Positions 29,095-39,766 are shown, counted from the stretch's first letter. The stretch is 64,000 bases of DNA from Streptococcus sp. 116-D4 (GCF_009731465.1 NZ_AP021887.1:113501-177500), one strand, 5' to 3'. The notes: a model not told the origin generated them from the sequence alone. Numbers and translations: made by a program.

Positions 29095-29245
29095 AGTTTA
29101 AGTGTATCAAAAGAGGCAAATGAAAGCAACTTTAGGAATAAGTAGATGGGAGATTCAGTAGAAATAAAACTAATTCTCCAATTTATGGAATGAAATTGCT
29201 TTTATATCTAAATTGCTATATAATAATGATAAGGAGGAAATAAGT

Positions 29246-29524
29246 ATGTTAAAAGAAGTATTAAGCGTCGCAAAAGTTGCGAAAAAATCATCACTCTTTT
29301 TGGGTGGTGTCGCATTTGGTACCCTTGGTTTGAAAATCTTAGCAAGTAAGGAAGCTAAAAAAGGTTATTCTAAAGCTTTGGCTAAGGCTTACAAGTTGAA
29401 AGACGGGCTAGATGCATCTGTTTCTGTTGTGAAACAACATGGAGACGATGTCTTGCAAGATGCCAAACATTTGTACGAGCAAGAGAAAAAAGAAGAGCAA
29501 TTAGATAGCCTTATAGGAGAATAA
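29246..29524 (+). CDS. DUF6110-like small protein upstream of P-type ATPase
   Basis: A 92-residue protein with a glycine-rich hydrophobic helix (SSLFLGGVAFGTLGLKILAS) and a long charged helix (KAYKLKDGLDASVSVVKQHG and an EQEKKEEQ coiled-coil region). ATG 29246 with AAGGAGG upstream is chosen over a start at 29213. The ATPase starts 2 nt after its stop. The same pairing is common in Firmicutes, so it is probably an accessory of the pump; the mechanism is not known. Confidence 0.8.
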   Translation: MLKEVLSVAKVAKKSSLFLGGVAFGTLGLKILASKEAKKGYSKALAKAYKLKDGLDASVSVVKQHGDDVLQDAKHLYEQEKKEEQLDSLIGE

Positions 29525-29525
29525 T

Positions 29526-31586
29526 ATGTCTTTTAAAGTGCTACATAGAGGATACCAACATATCCGACTATCATCTTCTTTTTCACTCACCTTGGATATT
29601 CAAGACTATCTTCGTTCCTTGGCGAGAGATGAAAAGGGGATTGAGTCTATCCAGTTTTACATGGATCAACAGCACTTTACTCTACGCATAAAAGAAGGCT
29701 TTTCTGTATTAGATAATGCAGAAGCCTTTTTAAAAAGAATTGATAAAGGGAAAGTTTCTGAGTTGATGACTCTTCCCATTCGTAGAGAAGAGAGTGCTTA
29801 TTCTATTGTTTCAGGTGCAGCGATTAAGCGTATACTTTTTCGTAGTTTTGTGCCGTATCCTATTCGCTATATATGGACTTGTTATCAGGCTTTTGGCTAT
29901 ATTAGAGAAGCCTATCAAACACTAGCGCGTAAGGAACTAACGATGGAGGTCTTGGACTGTTCGGCGATTTTATTGTCCTTGTTTATGAACCAATCCAAGA
30001 CGGCTAGCAATATCATGTTTATGCTTGATTTGGGGAATCATTTAGATCAGTGGTCCTTGAAAAAAACTGCAACAGATTTAGAACAAAGTCTTCTTGCAAA
30101 AGAGAGCGATGTATTTCTAGTACAGGGGGATATGGTTGTTAGTATCAAGAGTTCCGATGTTCAAATAGGAGATGTCTTGGTCCTATCTCAAGGAAATGAA
30201 ATTCTGTTTGATGGACAAGTAGTTTCAGGTTTAGGTATGGTCAACGAAAGTTCCTTGACAGGAGAGAGCTTTCCAGTTGAAAAAAGAGAGTCTGATTTGG
30301 TTTGTGCAAATACAGTATTAGAAACTGGAGAGTTGTGCATTCGTGTAACCGATAATCAGATGAACAGCCGTATTTTACAGCTGATTGAGTTGATGAAGAA
30401 ATCTGAAGAAAATAAGAAAACGAAACAACGCTATTTCATCAAGATGGCGGATAAGGTCGTCAAATATAATTTCTTGGGGGCTGGGCTGACTTACCTATTG
30501 ACAGGTTCTTTTTCTAAAGCTATTTCTTTCCTATTGGTCGATTTCTCCTGCGCTTTGAAAATCTCTACTCCTGTAGCTTATTTGACAGCTATCAAGGAGG
30601 GGTTGAATCGTGAAATGGTGATTAAGGATGGGGATGTTCTGGAGAAATATCTGGAAGTTGATACTTTCTTGTTTGATAAGACGGGAACAATCACAACTAG
30701 TTATCCTATAGTTGAAAAGGTGTTACCTTTTGGGGACTATAGTGAGGAAGATATTCTCAGAATCAGTGCCTGTCTTGAGGAACACATTTATCATCCTATT
30801 GCTAATGCCATCGTCAAGCAAGCTGAGATAGAGGGAATTGAACATGAGGAAATGCATGGGAAACTCCAATATATCGCAAGCAAGGGGATCAAATCTCATA
30901 TAGATGGGCAACCAGTTCTTATTGGGAATTATGTCTTGATGCAGGATGAGCAGATTCATATCAGTTCAGAACAAAATGCTTTAATTGAAGAGTACAAGAG
31001 TCACTACAATCTCTTATTCTTGGCTTATCAGAATGAATTGATTGGAATGTTCTGTATTCATACTCCTTTGAGAAAAGAAGCAAAAGCAGCCTTGGAGAAA
31101 CTTAAGGCACAAGGGAAAAAATTGATTCTGGCAACAGGGGACACCCTGGTTAGGACAGAGGAATTAGTTAAAGATTTGCCCTTTGATCAGGTCTATACAG
31201 ACTTGAAACCTGATGGGAAATTCGAGTTAGTAGAGGAACTACAGAAAGCAGGTCACACTATTTTGATGGTTGGGGATGGGTTGAATGACTCAGCTGCTCT
31301 AACCCTATCAGATATCGGTGTGGTGATGAATGAGAGTGCAGACATTTCTAAGCAGATGAGCGATATCTTATTGTTAGATAATCGTTTGGATTTCTTCCAA
31401 GAGTTGGATTCGCTATCATCATCTTTGCAAACACTCATCAAGAAGAATATTCAAGATACCGTTGTCGTAAATAGTGGTTTGATTGGCTTTGGCTTGTTTA
31501 ATTGGCTCAGTCCTTCAAATCTCTCTATCTTACATAATCTAACAACCTTACGTATTGTACTGCGTAGCCTGTCTATTAAGGGATAG
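29526..31586 (+). CDS. P1B-type cation-transporting ATPase
   Basis: A 686-residue membrane pump. Actuator motif TGES (in NESSLTGESFPVEK), phosphorylation motif DKTGTIT, the P1B-specific HP dipeptide (EEHIYHPIANAI) and the hinge GDGLNDSAAL are all present. The usual CPC metal site of helix 6 is replaced by FSCALKISTP, with a single cysteine and no CxxC N-terminal metal-binding domain, so this is not a standard Cu+ exporter. Metal specificity is open. The N-terminal 100 residues are soluble and unusual. Confidence 0.9.
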   Translation: MSFKVLHRGYQHIRLSSSFSLTLDIQDYLRSLARDEKGIESIQFYMDQQHFTLRIKEGFSVLDNAEAFLKRIDKGKVSELMTLPIRREESAYSIVSGAAIKRILFRSFVPYPIRYIWTCYQAFGYIREAYQTLARKELTMEVLDCSAILLSLFMNQSKTASNIMFMLDLGNHLDQWSLKKTATDLEQSLLAKESDVFLVQGDMVVSIKSSDVQIGDVLVLSQGNEILFDGQVVSGLGMVNESSLTGESFPVEKRESDLVCANTVLETGELCIRVTDNQMNSRILQLIELMKKSEENKKTKQRYFIKMADKVVKYNFLGAGLTYLLTGSFSKAISFLLVDFSCALKISTPVAYLTAIKEGLNREMVIKDGDVLEKYLEVDTFLFDKTGTITTSYPIVEKVLPFGDYSEEDILRISACLEEHIYHPIANAIVKQAEIEGIEHEEMHGKLQYIASKGIKSHIDGQPVLIGNYVLMQDEQIHISSEQNALIEEYKSHYNLLFLAYQNELIGMFCIHTPLRKEAKAALEKLKAQGKKLILATGDTLVRTEELVKDLPFDQVYTDLKPDGKFELVEELQKAGHTILMVGDGLNDSAALTLSDIGVVMNESADISKQMSDILLLDNRLDFFQELDSLSSSLQTLIKKNIQDTVVVNSGLIGFGLFNWLSPSNLSILHNLTTLRIVLRSLSIKG

Positions 31587-31604
31587 GTGGGGACTATTAA
31601 CAGC

Positions 31605-31643
31605 AAAAAGGAGTTACCTTTCTCGAGGTTAACTCCTTTTTTT
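31605..31643. terminator. Bidirectional terminator between P-type ATPase and tyrS
   Basis: AAAAAGGAGTTACC and GGTTAACTCCTTTTT pair with one bulge, with A and T tracts on both sides, between convergent genes. Confidence 0.88.
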
Positions 31644-31663
31644 ATAGGTAAATGTTGAACAGT

Positions 31664-32920
31664 TTAGTAAGTCAATACAAAATATTTTTTCTTTCCACGA
31701 CGGATAACAGTCAGTTCGTTCTCAAGCTTATCTGCGTCACTTAAGACATAGTCAAGGTCTTGGATGCGGTCACCGTTGACGTAGATAGCTCCGTTTTGGA
31801 CGTCTTCACGGGCTTGGCGTTTTGAGTTAACTACACCAGATGAGACGAGCAGTTCCACGATATTGTGGTTTTCATCTGCTTGTACTTGGTAGTTTGGCAC
31901 TCCACGAAGTCCTTGTTTGAGTTCTTTAACAGAAAGGTTTTTGATGTTTCCTGCAAAGAGTTGTTCAGTGATGTTAAGGGCTTCTTTGTAAGCTTCTTCT
32001 CCGTGAACAAGAGTCACGACTTCACGAGCGAGAATTTTTTGAGCCAAGCGTTCGTGTGGCGCTGCTTCAAATTGTTTACGGATTTCTTCAATCTCATCAA
32101 GTGACAAGAAAGTAAAGATTTTCAAGAAGCGAACAGCGTCTGCGTCCATAACGTTCATCCAGAATTGGTACATTTCATATGGGGAAGTCTTTTCAGGATT
32201 GAGCCAGACTGCGTTTCCTTCTGATTTACCAAATTTCTTACCAGTTGCATCGGTAATCAGTGGAACAGTGATTACGTGGCCAGTCTTGTCAGCCTTACGA
32301 CGAAGCAATTCAGTACCAGCTGTCATATTTCCCCACTGGTCAGAACCACCGATTTGTAGCGTTACGTTGTGGTCTTGGTTAAGAACGAAGAAGTCGTACC
32401 CTTGCATGATTTGGTAAGCGAACTCAGTGTAAGAAATCCCAGTTTCAATCCGTTTTTTCACAGACTCTTTACTCATCATGTAGTTGACAGTAAAGTATTT
32501 TCCGATATCACGGAGGAAGTCAATGAAGCTGATGCTGCCAAACCAGTCGTAGTTGTTGACCATGACAGCTTTATTTTCACCATTTTCAAAGTCAAGAAAA
32601 CGAGAAAGTTGTCCTTGGATAGACTTGACCCAGCCATCTACTGTGTCTTTTGTTTGGAGACTACGTTCAGCATCTTTGAAGGACGGATCTCCGATGAGAC
32701 CTGTAGCACCGCCAACGAGCGCATAAGGTTTGTGACCTGCTAGTTGCAAGCGACGACTTGTCAAGATTGCGACAAGGTGGCCTAGGTGAAGGCTGTCAGC
32801 AGTTGGATCGTAGCCAGTATAATAAGAAACTTGACCTTCTTCTAGGGCTTTACGCAAAGCTTCTTCATCAGTCGTTTGAAAAATCAAACCACGCTCTTTT
32901 AGCTCATCAAAAATGTGCAT
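31664..32920 (-). CDS. tyrS: Tyrosyl-tRNA synthetase
   Basis: A class I synthetase of 418 residues. The HIGH motif appears as HLGHL (in [15 protein letters not shown]), the KMSKS loop as KFGKS, and the C-terminal S4 RNA-binding domain covers about 350-418 ([20 protein letters not shown]). AAGGAG precedes the start. An extended -10 (TGTGATACAAT on the minus strand) lies near 32960, and the short leader holds no T-box. Divergent from pbp1b. Confidence 0.97.
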   Translation of the reverse strand: MHIFDELKERGLIFQTTDEEALRKALEEGQVSYYTGYDPTADSLHLGHLVAILTSRRLQLAGHKPYALVGGATGLIGDPSFKDAERSLQTKDTVDGWVKSIQGQLSRFLDFENGENKAVMVNNYDWFGSISFIDFLRDIGKYFTVNYMMSKESVKKRIETGISYTEFAYQIMQGYDFFVLNQDHNVTLQIGGSDQWGNMTAGTELLRRKADKTGHVITVPLITDATGKKFGKSEGNAVWLNPEKTSPYEMYQFWMNVMDADAVRFLKIFTFLSLDEIEEIRKQFEAAPHERLAQKILAREVVTLVHGEEAYKEALNITEQLFAGNIKNLSVKELKQGLRGVPNYQVQADENHNIVELLVSSGVVNSKRQAREDVQNGAIYVNGDRIQDLDYVLSDADKLENELTVIRRGKKKYFVLTY

Positions 32921-33061
32921 GTGTCTTTTCTCCTTTTTAAAATTATTGTTTCTAACTATTGTATCACAAACTTGGGCAATAGCCTAGCAGAATAGGGAAG
33001 AAAGTGGCTATTTTATTGAAAGTTTACCTTTTATGGTATAATAGAAAAAATGAGGAAATCC

Positions 33062-35461
33062 ATGCAAAATCAATTAAAAGACTTAAAACAAAAAATGCTG
33101 GAATTTTTCCAGCTAGTAAAATCAAAAATAAATCATAAAAAATCAGAGAAAGTCTCAGAAGAGAAGCCATCGGATTGGACAAGAGGGAGAATTCTGTCTA
33201 TCCTAGGGAGCGTTTTAGTCGCTATTAAGGGAATTTTGAATACCCTCTTTATTCTAGGCTTTATCGGTGGGCTTTTTGGTGCTGGTGTAGCTCTTGGTTA
33301 TGGGGTTGCTTTGTTTGACAAGGCTAAGGTTCCCCAAGCGGATAGTTTGGTCAAGCAGGTTAAAAATATTTCTTCCATCTCAGAAATTGTTTATGCAGAT
33401 GGAAGTGTCATTGCTTCTATCGAAAGTGACCTACTGCGAACTTCTGTCTCATCTGAGGAAATATCGGACAATCTCAAAAAGGCTATCATTGCAACTGAGG
33501 ATGAACATTTTCTTGAACATAATGGGGTTGTGCCCAAAGCTGTGATTCGGGCGACTTTGGGAACCTTTGCAGGTTTGGGCTCATCTAGCGGGGGCTCGAC
33601 CTTGACTCAACAGTTAATTAAGCAACAAGTGGTTGGAGATGCTCCTACTTTGGCTCGTAAGGCTACAGAAATTGTCGATGCCCTTGCCTTGGAACGCAAC
33701 ATGAGCAAGGATGAAATCTTGACTACTTATCTCAATGTTGCTCCCTTTGGTCGAAATCATAAAGGCCAGAATATTGCAGGTGCCCAGCAAGCTGCTGAAG
33801 GAATTTTCGGTATCGATGCCAACAAGCTGAGTATTCCCCAAGCGGCCTTCCTAGCAGGTTTGCCACAGAGTCCGATTACTTATTCCCCTTATGAAAATAC
33901 TGGAGAGTTAAAGAGTGATGAAGACTTAGAGTTTGGTTTGAAGCGGGCCAAGGATGTTCTCTACAACATGTACCGTACGGGTGCTCTGACTCAGGAAGAA
34001 TACGACCAGTACAAGGATTATAATCTCAAACAAGACTTCTTGCCATCAGGTACTGTCAATGTTGTTTCGAGGGATTATCTCTACTTTACAGCTATGGCTG
34101 AAGCGACAGAGCGTATGTATGATTATTTAGTTCAACAGGACAATGTTTCTAGCCAAGAGTTGAAAAACGAGTCGATTCAAAAGGCTTATCGTGAGCGAGC
34201 TGAGCAGGAACTAAGTAATGGCGGCTACAAAATCACGACAACGATCAATAAAAAAATCCATAACGCCATGCAACATGCAGTTGCTAACTACGGTCGTTTG
34301 GTAGATGATTCGACTGGGCAGCCTGAAGTAGGGAACGTTTTGATGGACAATAAAACGGGAGCTGTTCTAGGCTTTGTTGGTGGTCGTAATTACCAGACTA
34401 ACCAAAACAATCACGCCTTTGACACTAAGCGCTCGCCAGCCTCTACAACCAAGCCTTTGTTGGCCTACGGTATTGCCATTGACCAAGGTTTGATGGGAAG
34501 CGCTAGTATCTTGTCCAATTATCCGACAAAATTCTCTAATGGAAATCCTATCATGTATGTGAACAGTCCAGGTACAGGCATGATGACCCTGGGTGAAGCC
34601 CTGAACTATTCGTGGAATATCCCGGCCTATTGGACCTATCGCATGCTGCGTGAGAAGGGTGTGGATGTCAAGGGTTACATGGAGAAAATGGGTTACGAGA
34701 TTCCAGAGTACGGTATCGAAAGTTTGCCTATGGGTGGTGGGATTGAAGTCACAGTTGCCCAGCATACCAATGGTTATCAAACAATTGCCAATAACGGTGT
34801 CTACCATCAAAAACATGTGATTTCTAAGATTGAATCATCTGACGGTACAGTAATCTACGAATTCCAAGACAAACCTGTTCAAGTGTACTCGAAGGCAACA
34901 GCAACAATTATGCAGAGTTTGCTTCGTGAGGTAATTTCATCTCGAATCACTTCAAGTTTCCAAACGGATTTGGCTTCTATCAATTCAAGTTTAGCGCGTG
35001 CAGACTGGATTGGTAAGACTGGTACAACCAATGAAGATGAAAATATGTGGCTCATGCTGTCAACGCCAAGATTGACTCTAGGTGGTTGGCTAGGTCATGA
35101 TGACAACCACCCAATGGCTAAGGGGGCCGGGCATTATCGAAATGCCAAATATATGGCTTACTTAGTAAATGCTATCCAACAGGCTGAGCCTGGTGTTTGG
35201 GGCAATGAACGCTTTAATCTTGATTCTAGTGTGACCCAATCTCAGGTCCTCAGATCTACAGGGCAGAAGCCAGGCAAAGTATCCGTTAATGGAAAAACAG
35301 TTGATCTTTCAGGTTCTACTGTAACGAGCTATTGGGCTAATAAGGCGGGAGCACCTACGACCAGCTATCACTTTGCTATTGGAGGAAGTGAAGCAGATTA
35401 CCAAAACGCTTGGTCCAGTATTATTGGTAGTTTCTCATCTACACAATCAAATAGTAGATGA
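33062..35461 (+). CDS. pbp1b: Bifunctional class A penicillin-binding protein 1b
   Basis: Polymerises lipid II and cross-links peptidoglycan at the outer membrane face. A 799-residue protein: basic cytoplasmic tail, membrane helix at about 46-85, GT51 domain ([25 protein letters not shown]) and transpeptidase domain with STTK (catalytic serine in [10 protein letters not shown]), SWN and KTGTT. ATG 33062 is chosen because GAGG sits 6 nt before it; ATG 33050 would start only 8 nt after the extended -10 (TGGTATAAT, ending 33042). The N-terminal tail ([20 protein letters not shown]) and short C-terminal tail differ from the pneumococcal protein as I remember it, which ends in a long serine-rich tail. 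Confidence 0.95.
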   Translation: MQNQLKDLKQKMLEFFQLVKSKINHKKSEKVSEEKPSDWTRGRILSILGSVLVAIKGILNTLFILGFIGGLFGAGVALGYGVALFDKAKVPQADSLVKQVKNISSISEIVYADGSVIASIESDLLRTSVSSEEISDNLKKAIIATEDEHFLEHNGVVPKAVIRATLGTFAGLGSSSGGSTLTQQLIKQQVVGDAPTLARKATEIVDALALERNMSKDEILTTYLNVAPFGRNHKGQNIAGAQQAAEGIFGIDANKLSIPQAAFLAGLPQSPITYSPYENTGELKSDEDLEFGLKRAKDVLYNMYRTGALTQEEYDQYKDYNLKQDFLPSGTVNVVSRDYLYFTAMAEATERMYDYLVQQDNVSSQELKNESIQKAYRERAEQELSNGGYKITTTINKKIHNAMQHAVANYGRLVDDSTGQPEVGNVLMDNKTGAVLGFVGGRNYQTNQNNHAFDTKRSPASTTKPLLAYGIAIDQGLMGSASILSNYPTKFSNGNPIMYVNSPGTGMMTLGEALNYSWNIPAYWTYRMLREKGVDVKGYMEKMGYEIPEYGIESLPMGGGIEVTVAQHTNGYQTIANNGVYHQKHVISKIESSDGTVIYEFQDKPVQVYSKATATIMQSLLREVISSRITSSFQTDLASINSSLARADWIGKTGTTNEDENMWLMLSTPRLTLGGWLGHDDNHPMAKGAGHYRNAKYMAYLVNAIQQAEPGVWGNERFNLDSSVTQSQVLRSTGQKPGKVSVNGKTVDLSGSTVTSYWANKAGAPTTSYHFAIGGSEADYQNAWSSIIGSFSSTQSNSR

Positions 35462-35465
35462 TAGG

Positions 35466-35492
35466 AAAGTGGTATTGATTGCCACTTTTTTC
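35466..35492 (+). terminator. Terminator after pbp1b
   Basis: AAAGTGG - 9-nt loop - CCACTTT followed by T-rich sequence. Confidence 0.8.
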
Positions 35493-35520
35493 TTTTTTCC
35501 TTTCGTGTTACAATAAAGGT

Positions 35521-36432
35521 ATGAATCAGTATCAGAAAAAGATTGTTAACGGAATTATTTATTCGCTCCTATCCGGCTTAATATGGGGCATCTGTGGAAT
35601 TTTAGGAGAATATTTCTTTACTCATTACCAGGTGTCTTCGGGCTGGATTACCTCTATGCGTTTGACACTGGCAGGGAGCCTTGTGCTTGTTTGGTCATCC
35701 ATACAATTAAAATCGCAAGTTCTAGATATTTGGCGAGATAAGAAAAATTACCTGCCCTTTTTAGCCTATGCTATTTTGGGGATTTTTTCAGTTCAGTATT
35801 TTTTCTATCTCTGTGTAGAATACTCAAATGCTGCAACAGCAACTATTTTACAGTTTATCAGCCCTGTCTTTATCCTCTTTTACAATCGCTTAGTTTATCA
35901 AAAACGAGCGTCAAAAAGAGCCATTTTCTATGTTTTGATTGCCATGCTGGGTGTTTGCTTGATGGCGACAAAGGGAGATCTCTCTCAGTTATCCATGACA
36001 CCGCTAGCCCTTATAACAGGTTTGCTGAGTGCCATGGGTGTTATGTTTAATGTGATTTTACCTCGGTCTTTCGCTAAAAGATACGGTTTTGTACCGACGA
36101 TTGGGTGGGGGATGATTTTGGCAGGTTTATTTAGTAATGTCCTCACGCCAGTGTATCAGCTTTCCTTTACTCTTGATATTTGGAGTATCTTGATTTGCCT
36201 CATTATCGCTTTCTTTGGGACGGCTTTTGCTTTATTTATTTCCATGAAGGCGGTGTCCTTGGTTTCTCCTTTGGTGGTTTCCGTTATCAGTGCCAGTGAA
36301 CCTTTGTCGTCTGCTCTATTGAGTGTTTTATTTTTAGGCTTGGTAGTGGATTGGTCCCTCCTTCTAGCTATGGCCTTGATTATTTTACCGATGATTTTCC
36401 TTTCGATAGAAGAAGCGAAAGAAAGTAGATAA
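35521..36432 (+). CDS. EamA/DMT-family transporter
   Basis: A 303-residue protein with ten membrane helices in two EamA halves (SLLSGLIWGICGILGEYFF, FISPVFILFYNRL, SVISASEPLSSALLSVLFLG). The family exports metabolites such as amino acids; the substrate is unknown. ATG 35521 is the only sensible start. An extended -10 (TGTTACAAT, ending 35514) is only 6 nt upstream, so the mRNA may be leaderless or nearly so. Confidence 0.88.
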   Translation: MNQYQKKIVNGIIYSLLSGLIWGICGILGEYFFTHYQVSSGWITSMRLTLAGSLVLVWSSIQLKSQVLDIWRDKKNYLPFLAYAILGIFSVQYFFYLCVEYSNAATATILQFISPVFILFYNRLVYQKRASKRAIFYVLIAMLGVCLMATKGDLSQLSMTPLALITGLLSAMGVMFNVILPRSFAKRYGFVPTIGWGMILAGLFSNVLTPVYQLSFTLDIWSILICLIIAFFGTAFALFISMKAVSLVSPLVVSVISASEPLSSALLSVLFLGLVVDWSLLLAMALIILPMIFLSIEEAKESR

Positions 36433-36473
36433 AAAGTCTTTTCTTAATTCTAAAAGTATGCTATACTAGGATA

Positions 36474-36623
36474 GTCAATAAAACACGGGGAGATAGTTGT
36501 GAAGAGTGTTTTTAGGTTGCATCGGTAGGAGCTTGCTTTTACCGACAGCACGTTTTATCTCAGATCCCTAAAAATCATACCTAAAAACAAACAAAAAGGC
36601 TTCAAATTTGAGGCCTTTTTTGG
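36474..36623 (+). ncRNA. Candidate structured small RNA or leader upstream of dapH
   Basis: An extended -10 (TGCTATACT, 36459-36467) predicts a start near 36474, and a terminator (AAAAAGGC...GCCTTTTTT, 36592-36623) ends a transcript of about 150 nt. Inside, GTTTTTAGGT (36508-36517) can pair perfectly with ACCTAAAAAC (36579-36588) or in part with CCTAAAAA (36567-36574), ATAAAAC (36478-36484) with GTTTTAT (36552-36558), and CGGTA with TACCG. No reading frame of note. Whether it is a trans-acting RNA or a dapH leader is not known. Confidence 0.6.
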
Positions 36624-36660
36624 TAGAATAGGTATCATTATAATGAACCAGGAGGCGCCT

Positions 36661-37359
36661 ATGACTGCTACAAAAATGAACGCTCAAGAAATTATCCAAT
36701 TTATCGCCAATGCTGAAAAGAAAACCAGGGTTAAAGTAACCTTTGAAGGACAACTTGCAACGGCTGTACCTAGCTCTGTCGTCAAACTAGGAAATGTCCT
36801 ATTCGGAGACTGGAAGGATGTGGCTCCACTTCTTGATGGTTTGGTAGAAAATCAAGACTATGTTGTTGAGCAAGATGCTCGTAATTCTGCCGTTCCTTTG
36901 CTAGATAAACGTGATATCAACGCTCGTATCGAGCCAGGTGCTATTATCCGTGACCAAGTTGAAATTGGTGCCAATGCCGTTATCATGATGGGAGCAGTCA
37001 TTAACATTGGTGCTGAAATCGGGGCAGGAACTATGATTGACATGGGGGCTATCCTTGGTGGTCGTGCTATCGTGGGGAAAAACAGTCATGTTGGTGCAGG
37101 TGCGGTTCTTGCAGGTGTGATTGAGCCAGCTAGTGCAGAACCAGTCCGTGTTGGAGACAATGTTCTCATCGGTGCCAATGCTGTGGTTATCGAAGGGGTC
37201 CAAATCGGTAGTGGTTCAGTTGTCGCAGCAGGAGCTATTGTAACCCAAGATGTCCCAGAAAACGTGGTAGTAGCAGGTGTTCCAGCTCGTATCATCAAAG
37301 AGATTGATGCCCAAACCCAACAAAAAACAGCGCTAGAGGATGCGCTTCGTACCTTGTAA
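36661..37359 (+). CDS. dapH: Tetrahydrodipicolinate N-acetyltransferase
   Basis: A 232-residue left-handed beta-helix acetyltransferase. The hexapeptide repeats run from about residue 90 ([20 protein letters not shown]) to 215, with [20 protein letters not shown] in the middle. DapH acetylates tetrahydrodipicolinate in the acetylase branch of lysine and meso-diaminopimelate synthesis; streptococci use it for lysine in peptidoglycan stems. ATG 36661 follows CAGGAGG; the frame open from 36643 is rejected. dapL lies downstream across a weak terminator. Confidence 0.94.
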   Translation: MTATKMNAQEIIQFIANAEKKTRVKVTFEGQLATAVPSSVVKLGNVLFGDWKDVAPLLDGLVENQDYVVEQDARNSAVPLLDKRDINARIEPGAIIRDQVEIGANAVIMMGAVINIGAEIGAGTMIDMGAILGGRAIVGKNSHVGAGAVLAGVIEPASAEPVRVGDNVLIGANAVVIEGVQIGSGSVVAAGAIVTQDVPENVVVAGVPARIIKEIDAQTQQKTALEDALRTL

Positions 37360-37372
37360 TTGTAAAAGTAAT

Positions 37373-37406
37373 AAAGAGGCGGAACTCTTCTTCCAGCCTC
37401 TTTCTG
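37373..37406 (+). terminator. Weak hairpin between dapH and dapL
   Basis: AAAGAGGC - 15-nt loop - GCCTCTTT with a poor T-tract (TTTCTG). It probably reduces rather than ends transcription into dapL. Confidence 0.6.
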
Positions 37407-37426
37407 CTATATAGGAGGATAGATAG

Positions 37427-38557
37427 ATGTTAGATTTGATTCAGACTAGACGAGATTTGCACCAAATTCCAGAGATTGGCTTGGAGGAGTTTAGGACTCA
37501 TGCTTATTTGCTAGATGTGATTGAGAAATTGACTGCAGGCAAGAATTTTGTCCAAATCCGAGCTTGGCGGACAGGGATTTTGGTTTATTTGCAGGGAAGT
37601 CAGCCGAAGCGTACCATTGGTTGGCGAACAGACATTGATGGCCTGCCTATCGTTGAACAAACAGGCTTGCCTTTCGCTTCTCAGCATCAAGGTCGTATGC
37701 ATGCTTGTGGCCATGATTTCCACATGACTATTGCTTTGGGCTGTCTTGAGAGAGCCCTTGAGGAGCAACCAAAGAACAATCTGCTCTTTCTGTTTCAACC
37801 TGCTGAAGAAAATGAAGCTGGTGGCATGCTCATGTACGAGGATGGCGCTTTTGGAGATTGGTTGCCAGATCAATTTTATGGGCTCCATGTTCGGCCAGAT
37901 TTGAAGGTTGGTCAGATTGCGACTAATACTCATACACTCTTTGCAGGGACTTGCGAGGTGAAGATCCGATTCAAAGGCAAAGGGGGACACGCAGCTTTTC
38001 CACATGAAGCTAATGACGCCTTGGTGGCGGCTAGCTACTTTGTGACCCAAGTACAGTCAGTTGTCAGCCGCAACGTTAACCCAATCGAGGGAGCAGTGGT
38101 GACCTTTGGCCTTTTCCAAGCTGGAACCACCAACAATGTCATCACAGACACAGCCTTTTTGCATGGAACCATTAGGGCCTTGACACAGGACATGAGTCTC
38201 TTGGTGCAAAAGCGGGTCAAAACAGTTGCAGAAGGAGTTGCAGCAGCCTTTGATATGGAAGTCGAAGTGGAACTCAAGCAAGGTGGCTACCTACCTGTTG
38301 AAAACAATCCAGCCTTGGCGCGTGAACTGATGGACTTCTTTGAAGAAAAAGAGGGAATTGAGCTGATTGATATCGAACCTGCTATGACAGGTGAAGACTT
38401 TGGTTATCTTCTTTCAAAAGTTGATGGCGTTATGTTTTGGCTAGGTATTGATAGTCCCTACGCCCTTCATCACCCTCAGATGAGTCTTAAGGAAGAAGCC
38501 TTAGCTATTGGGGTGGATGCGGTCTCTAGTTTCCTGAAAAAGAAAGCAACAGAGTAG
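37427..38557 (+). CDS. dapL: N-acetyldiaminopimelate deacetylase
   Basis: A 376-residue M20-family amidohydrolase with metal-binding [10 protein letters not shown] near residue 90, [10 protein letters not shown] near 127 and [11 protein letters not shown] near 183 (dimerisation domain). It removes the acetyl group from N-acetyl-LL-diaminopimelate and so completes the DapH branch; position directly after dapH supports this over a generic aminoacylase. AGGAGG is upstream of the ATG. The symbol follows pneumococcal usage; note that dapL elsewhere means an aminotransferase. Confidence 0.9.
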   Translation: MLDLIQTRRDLHQIPEIGLEEFRTHAYLLDVIEKLTAGKNFVQIRAWRTGILVYLQGSQPKRTIGWRTDIDGLPIVEQTGLPFASQHQGRMHACGHDFHMTIALGCLERALEEQPKNNLLFLFQPAEENEAGGMLMYEDGAFGDWLPDQFYGLHVRPDLKVGQIATNTHTLFAGTCEVKIRFKGKGGHAAFPHEANDALVAASYFVTQVQSVVSRNVNPIEGAVVTFGLFQAGTTNNVITDTAFLHGTIRALTQDMSLLVQKRVKTVAEGVAAAFDMEVEVELKQGGYLPVENNPALARELMDFFEEKEGIELIDIEPAMTGEDFGYLLSKVDGVMFWLGIDSPYALHHPQMSLKEEALAIGVDAVSSFLKKKATE

Positions 38558-38568
38558 AGGGGGTGTCT

Positions 38569-39108
38569 ATGAAATCAGAATTACGTAAGCAAGTCTTGCA
38601 AGAAATGAAGGCTTTACCTCGAGATCAAAAACAGTTTATAGACCGAGTTTTAACCGAGCGACTTTTACAAGACCCCTTTTACCAAGAAGCTAAGATCATC
38701 GCAACCTACCTCTCATTTTCTCATGAGTTTCAAACGCAAGAACTGATTGAGCAGGCGCTGAATGACGGCAAGAAGGTTTTGATACCTAAAACTTATCCCA
38801 AGGGGCGCATGGACTTTGTGGTCTATTATCCGCAACAGTTGGTAAAAACTTCCTTTGGATTACTGGAGCCACAGGGAGATTTGGAAGTAGTGGATGCCTC
38901 TCAGATTGATTTGATTCATGTTCCGGGGCTGATTTTTACGACGGAAGGATATCGGATTGGATATGGTGGAGGTTATTATGACCGCTATCTAGAACATTTT
39001 TCTGGTCATACTTTGAGTACGGTATATCCTTGTCAAATTCAGAACTTTATCCCTGAAAAGCATGATATTCCTGTTCAGGAGGTATTAATTGATGAAGGAA
39101 ATCTTTGA
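38569..39108 (+). CDS. 5-formyltetrahydrofolate cyclo-ligase
   Basis: A 179-residue enzyme that converts 5-formyl-THF to 5,10-methenyl-THF using ATP. The signature GYGGGYYDRYL is near the C-terminus and LIHVPGLIFTTEGYRIG just before it. ATG 38569 is chosen over GTG 38563 because of the AGAGGGGG site. It follows dapL by 11 nt and overlaps the rhomboid gene by 17 nt, so the three are one transcript. Confidence 0.93.
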   Translation: MKSELRKQVLQEMKALPRDQKQFIDRVLTERLLQDPFYQEAKIIATYLSFSHEFQTQELIEQALNDGKKVLIPKTYPKGRMDFVVYYPQQLVKTSFGLLEPQGDLEVVDASQIDLIHVPGLIFTTEGYRIGYGGGYYDRYLEHFSGHTLSTVYPCQIQNFIPEKHDIPVQEVLIDEGNL

Positions 39109-39766
39109 TAGACGTTACCCTGTGACGAGTTTCTTCCTCTTAGTGACGGCCTTGGTGTTTCTACTAATGTTGGTGACTGCAGGTGGAAACTTTGACAGGG
39201 CGGATACCTTATTTCGATTTGGAGCCATGTATGGGCCAGCTATTCGCCTCTTTCCTGAGCAGGTTTGGCGTCTATTTTCTGCCATTTTTGTTCATATTGG
39301 GTGGGAACATTTCATTGTTAATATGCTTTCGCTCTACTATCTTGGTAGGCAAGTAGAGGAAATTTTCGGATCCAAGAAGTTTTTCTTTCTCTATCTCTTA
39401 TCTGGAATGATGGGCAATCTCTTTGTTTTTGTATTTAGTCCAAAATCCTTAGCAGCAGGCGCTTCTACTTCTCTCTATGGACTATTTGCTGCAATTATTG
39501 TTCTTCGCTATGCAACGCGTAATCCTTATATCCAACAGCTAGGGCAATCTTATCTGACACTTTTTGTGGTTAACATTATTGGAAGTGTTCTGATTCCAGG
39601 AATCAGCCTAGCAGGCCATATCGGTGGTGCAGTTGGTGGCGCATTTCTAGCAATTATCTTTCCAGTTCGAGGAGAAAGACGGATGTATAGCGCTAGTCAG
39701 AGACTGGTAGCATTAGTATTGTTTGTAGGACTCGCAGTCTTGCTTTTCTACAGGGGAATGGGATGA
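39092..39766 (+). CDS. Rhomboid-family intramembrane serine protease
   Basis: A 224-residue protein with seven hydrophobic segments. Rhomboid landmarks are HIGWEHFIVNMLSLYYLG (HxxxN of helix 2), GASTSLYGLFAAI (catalytic Ser in GxSx) and LAGHIGGAVGGAFLA (catalytic His). ATG 39092 is chosen because CAGGAGG lies 8 nt before it; it overlaps the end of the cyclo-ligase gene. The natural substrate in streptococci is not known to me. Confidence 0.92.
   Translation: MKEIFDRRYPVTSFFLLVTALVFLLMLVTAGGNFDRADTLFRFGAMYGPAIRLFPEQVWRLFSAIFVHIGWEHFIVNMLSLYYLGRQVEEIFGSKKFFFLYLLSGMMGNLFVFVFSPKSLAAGASTSLYGLFAAIIVLRYATRNPYIQQLGQSYLTLFVVNIIGSVLIPGISLAGHIGGAVGGAFLAIIFPVRGERRMYSASQRLVALVLFVGLAVLLFYRGMG

Noticed and set aside
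32921..33049. T-box riboswitch upstream of tyrS (and likewise hisS, aspS, argS, gltX)
   Set aside because: The leaders are too short and no T-box sequence or anti-terminator structure is visible.
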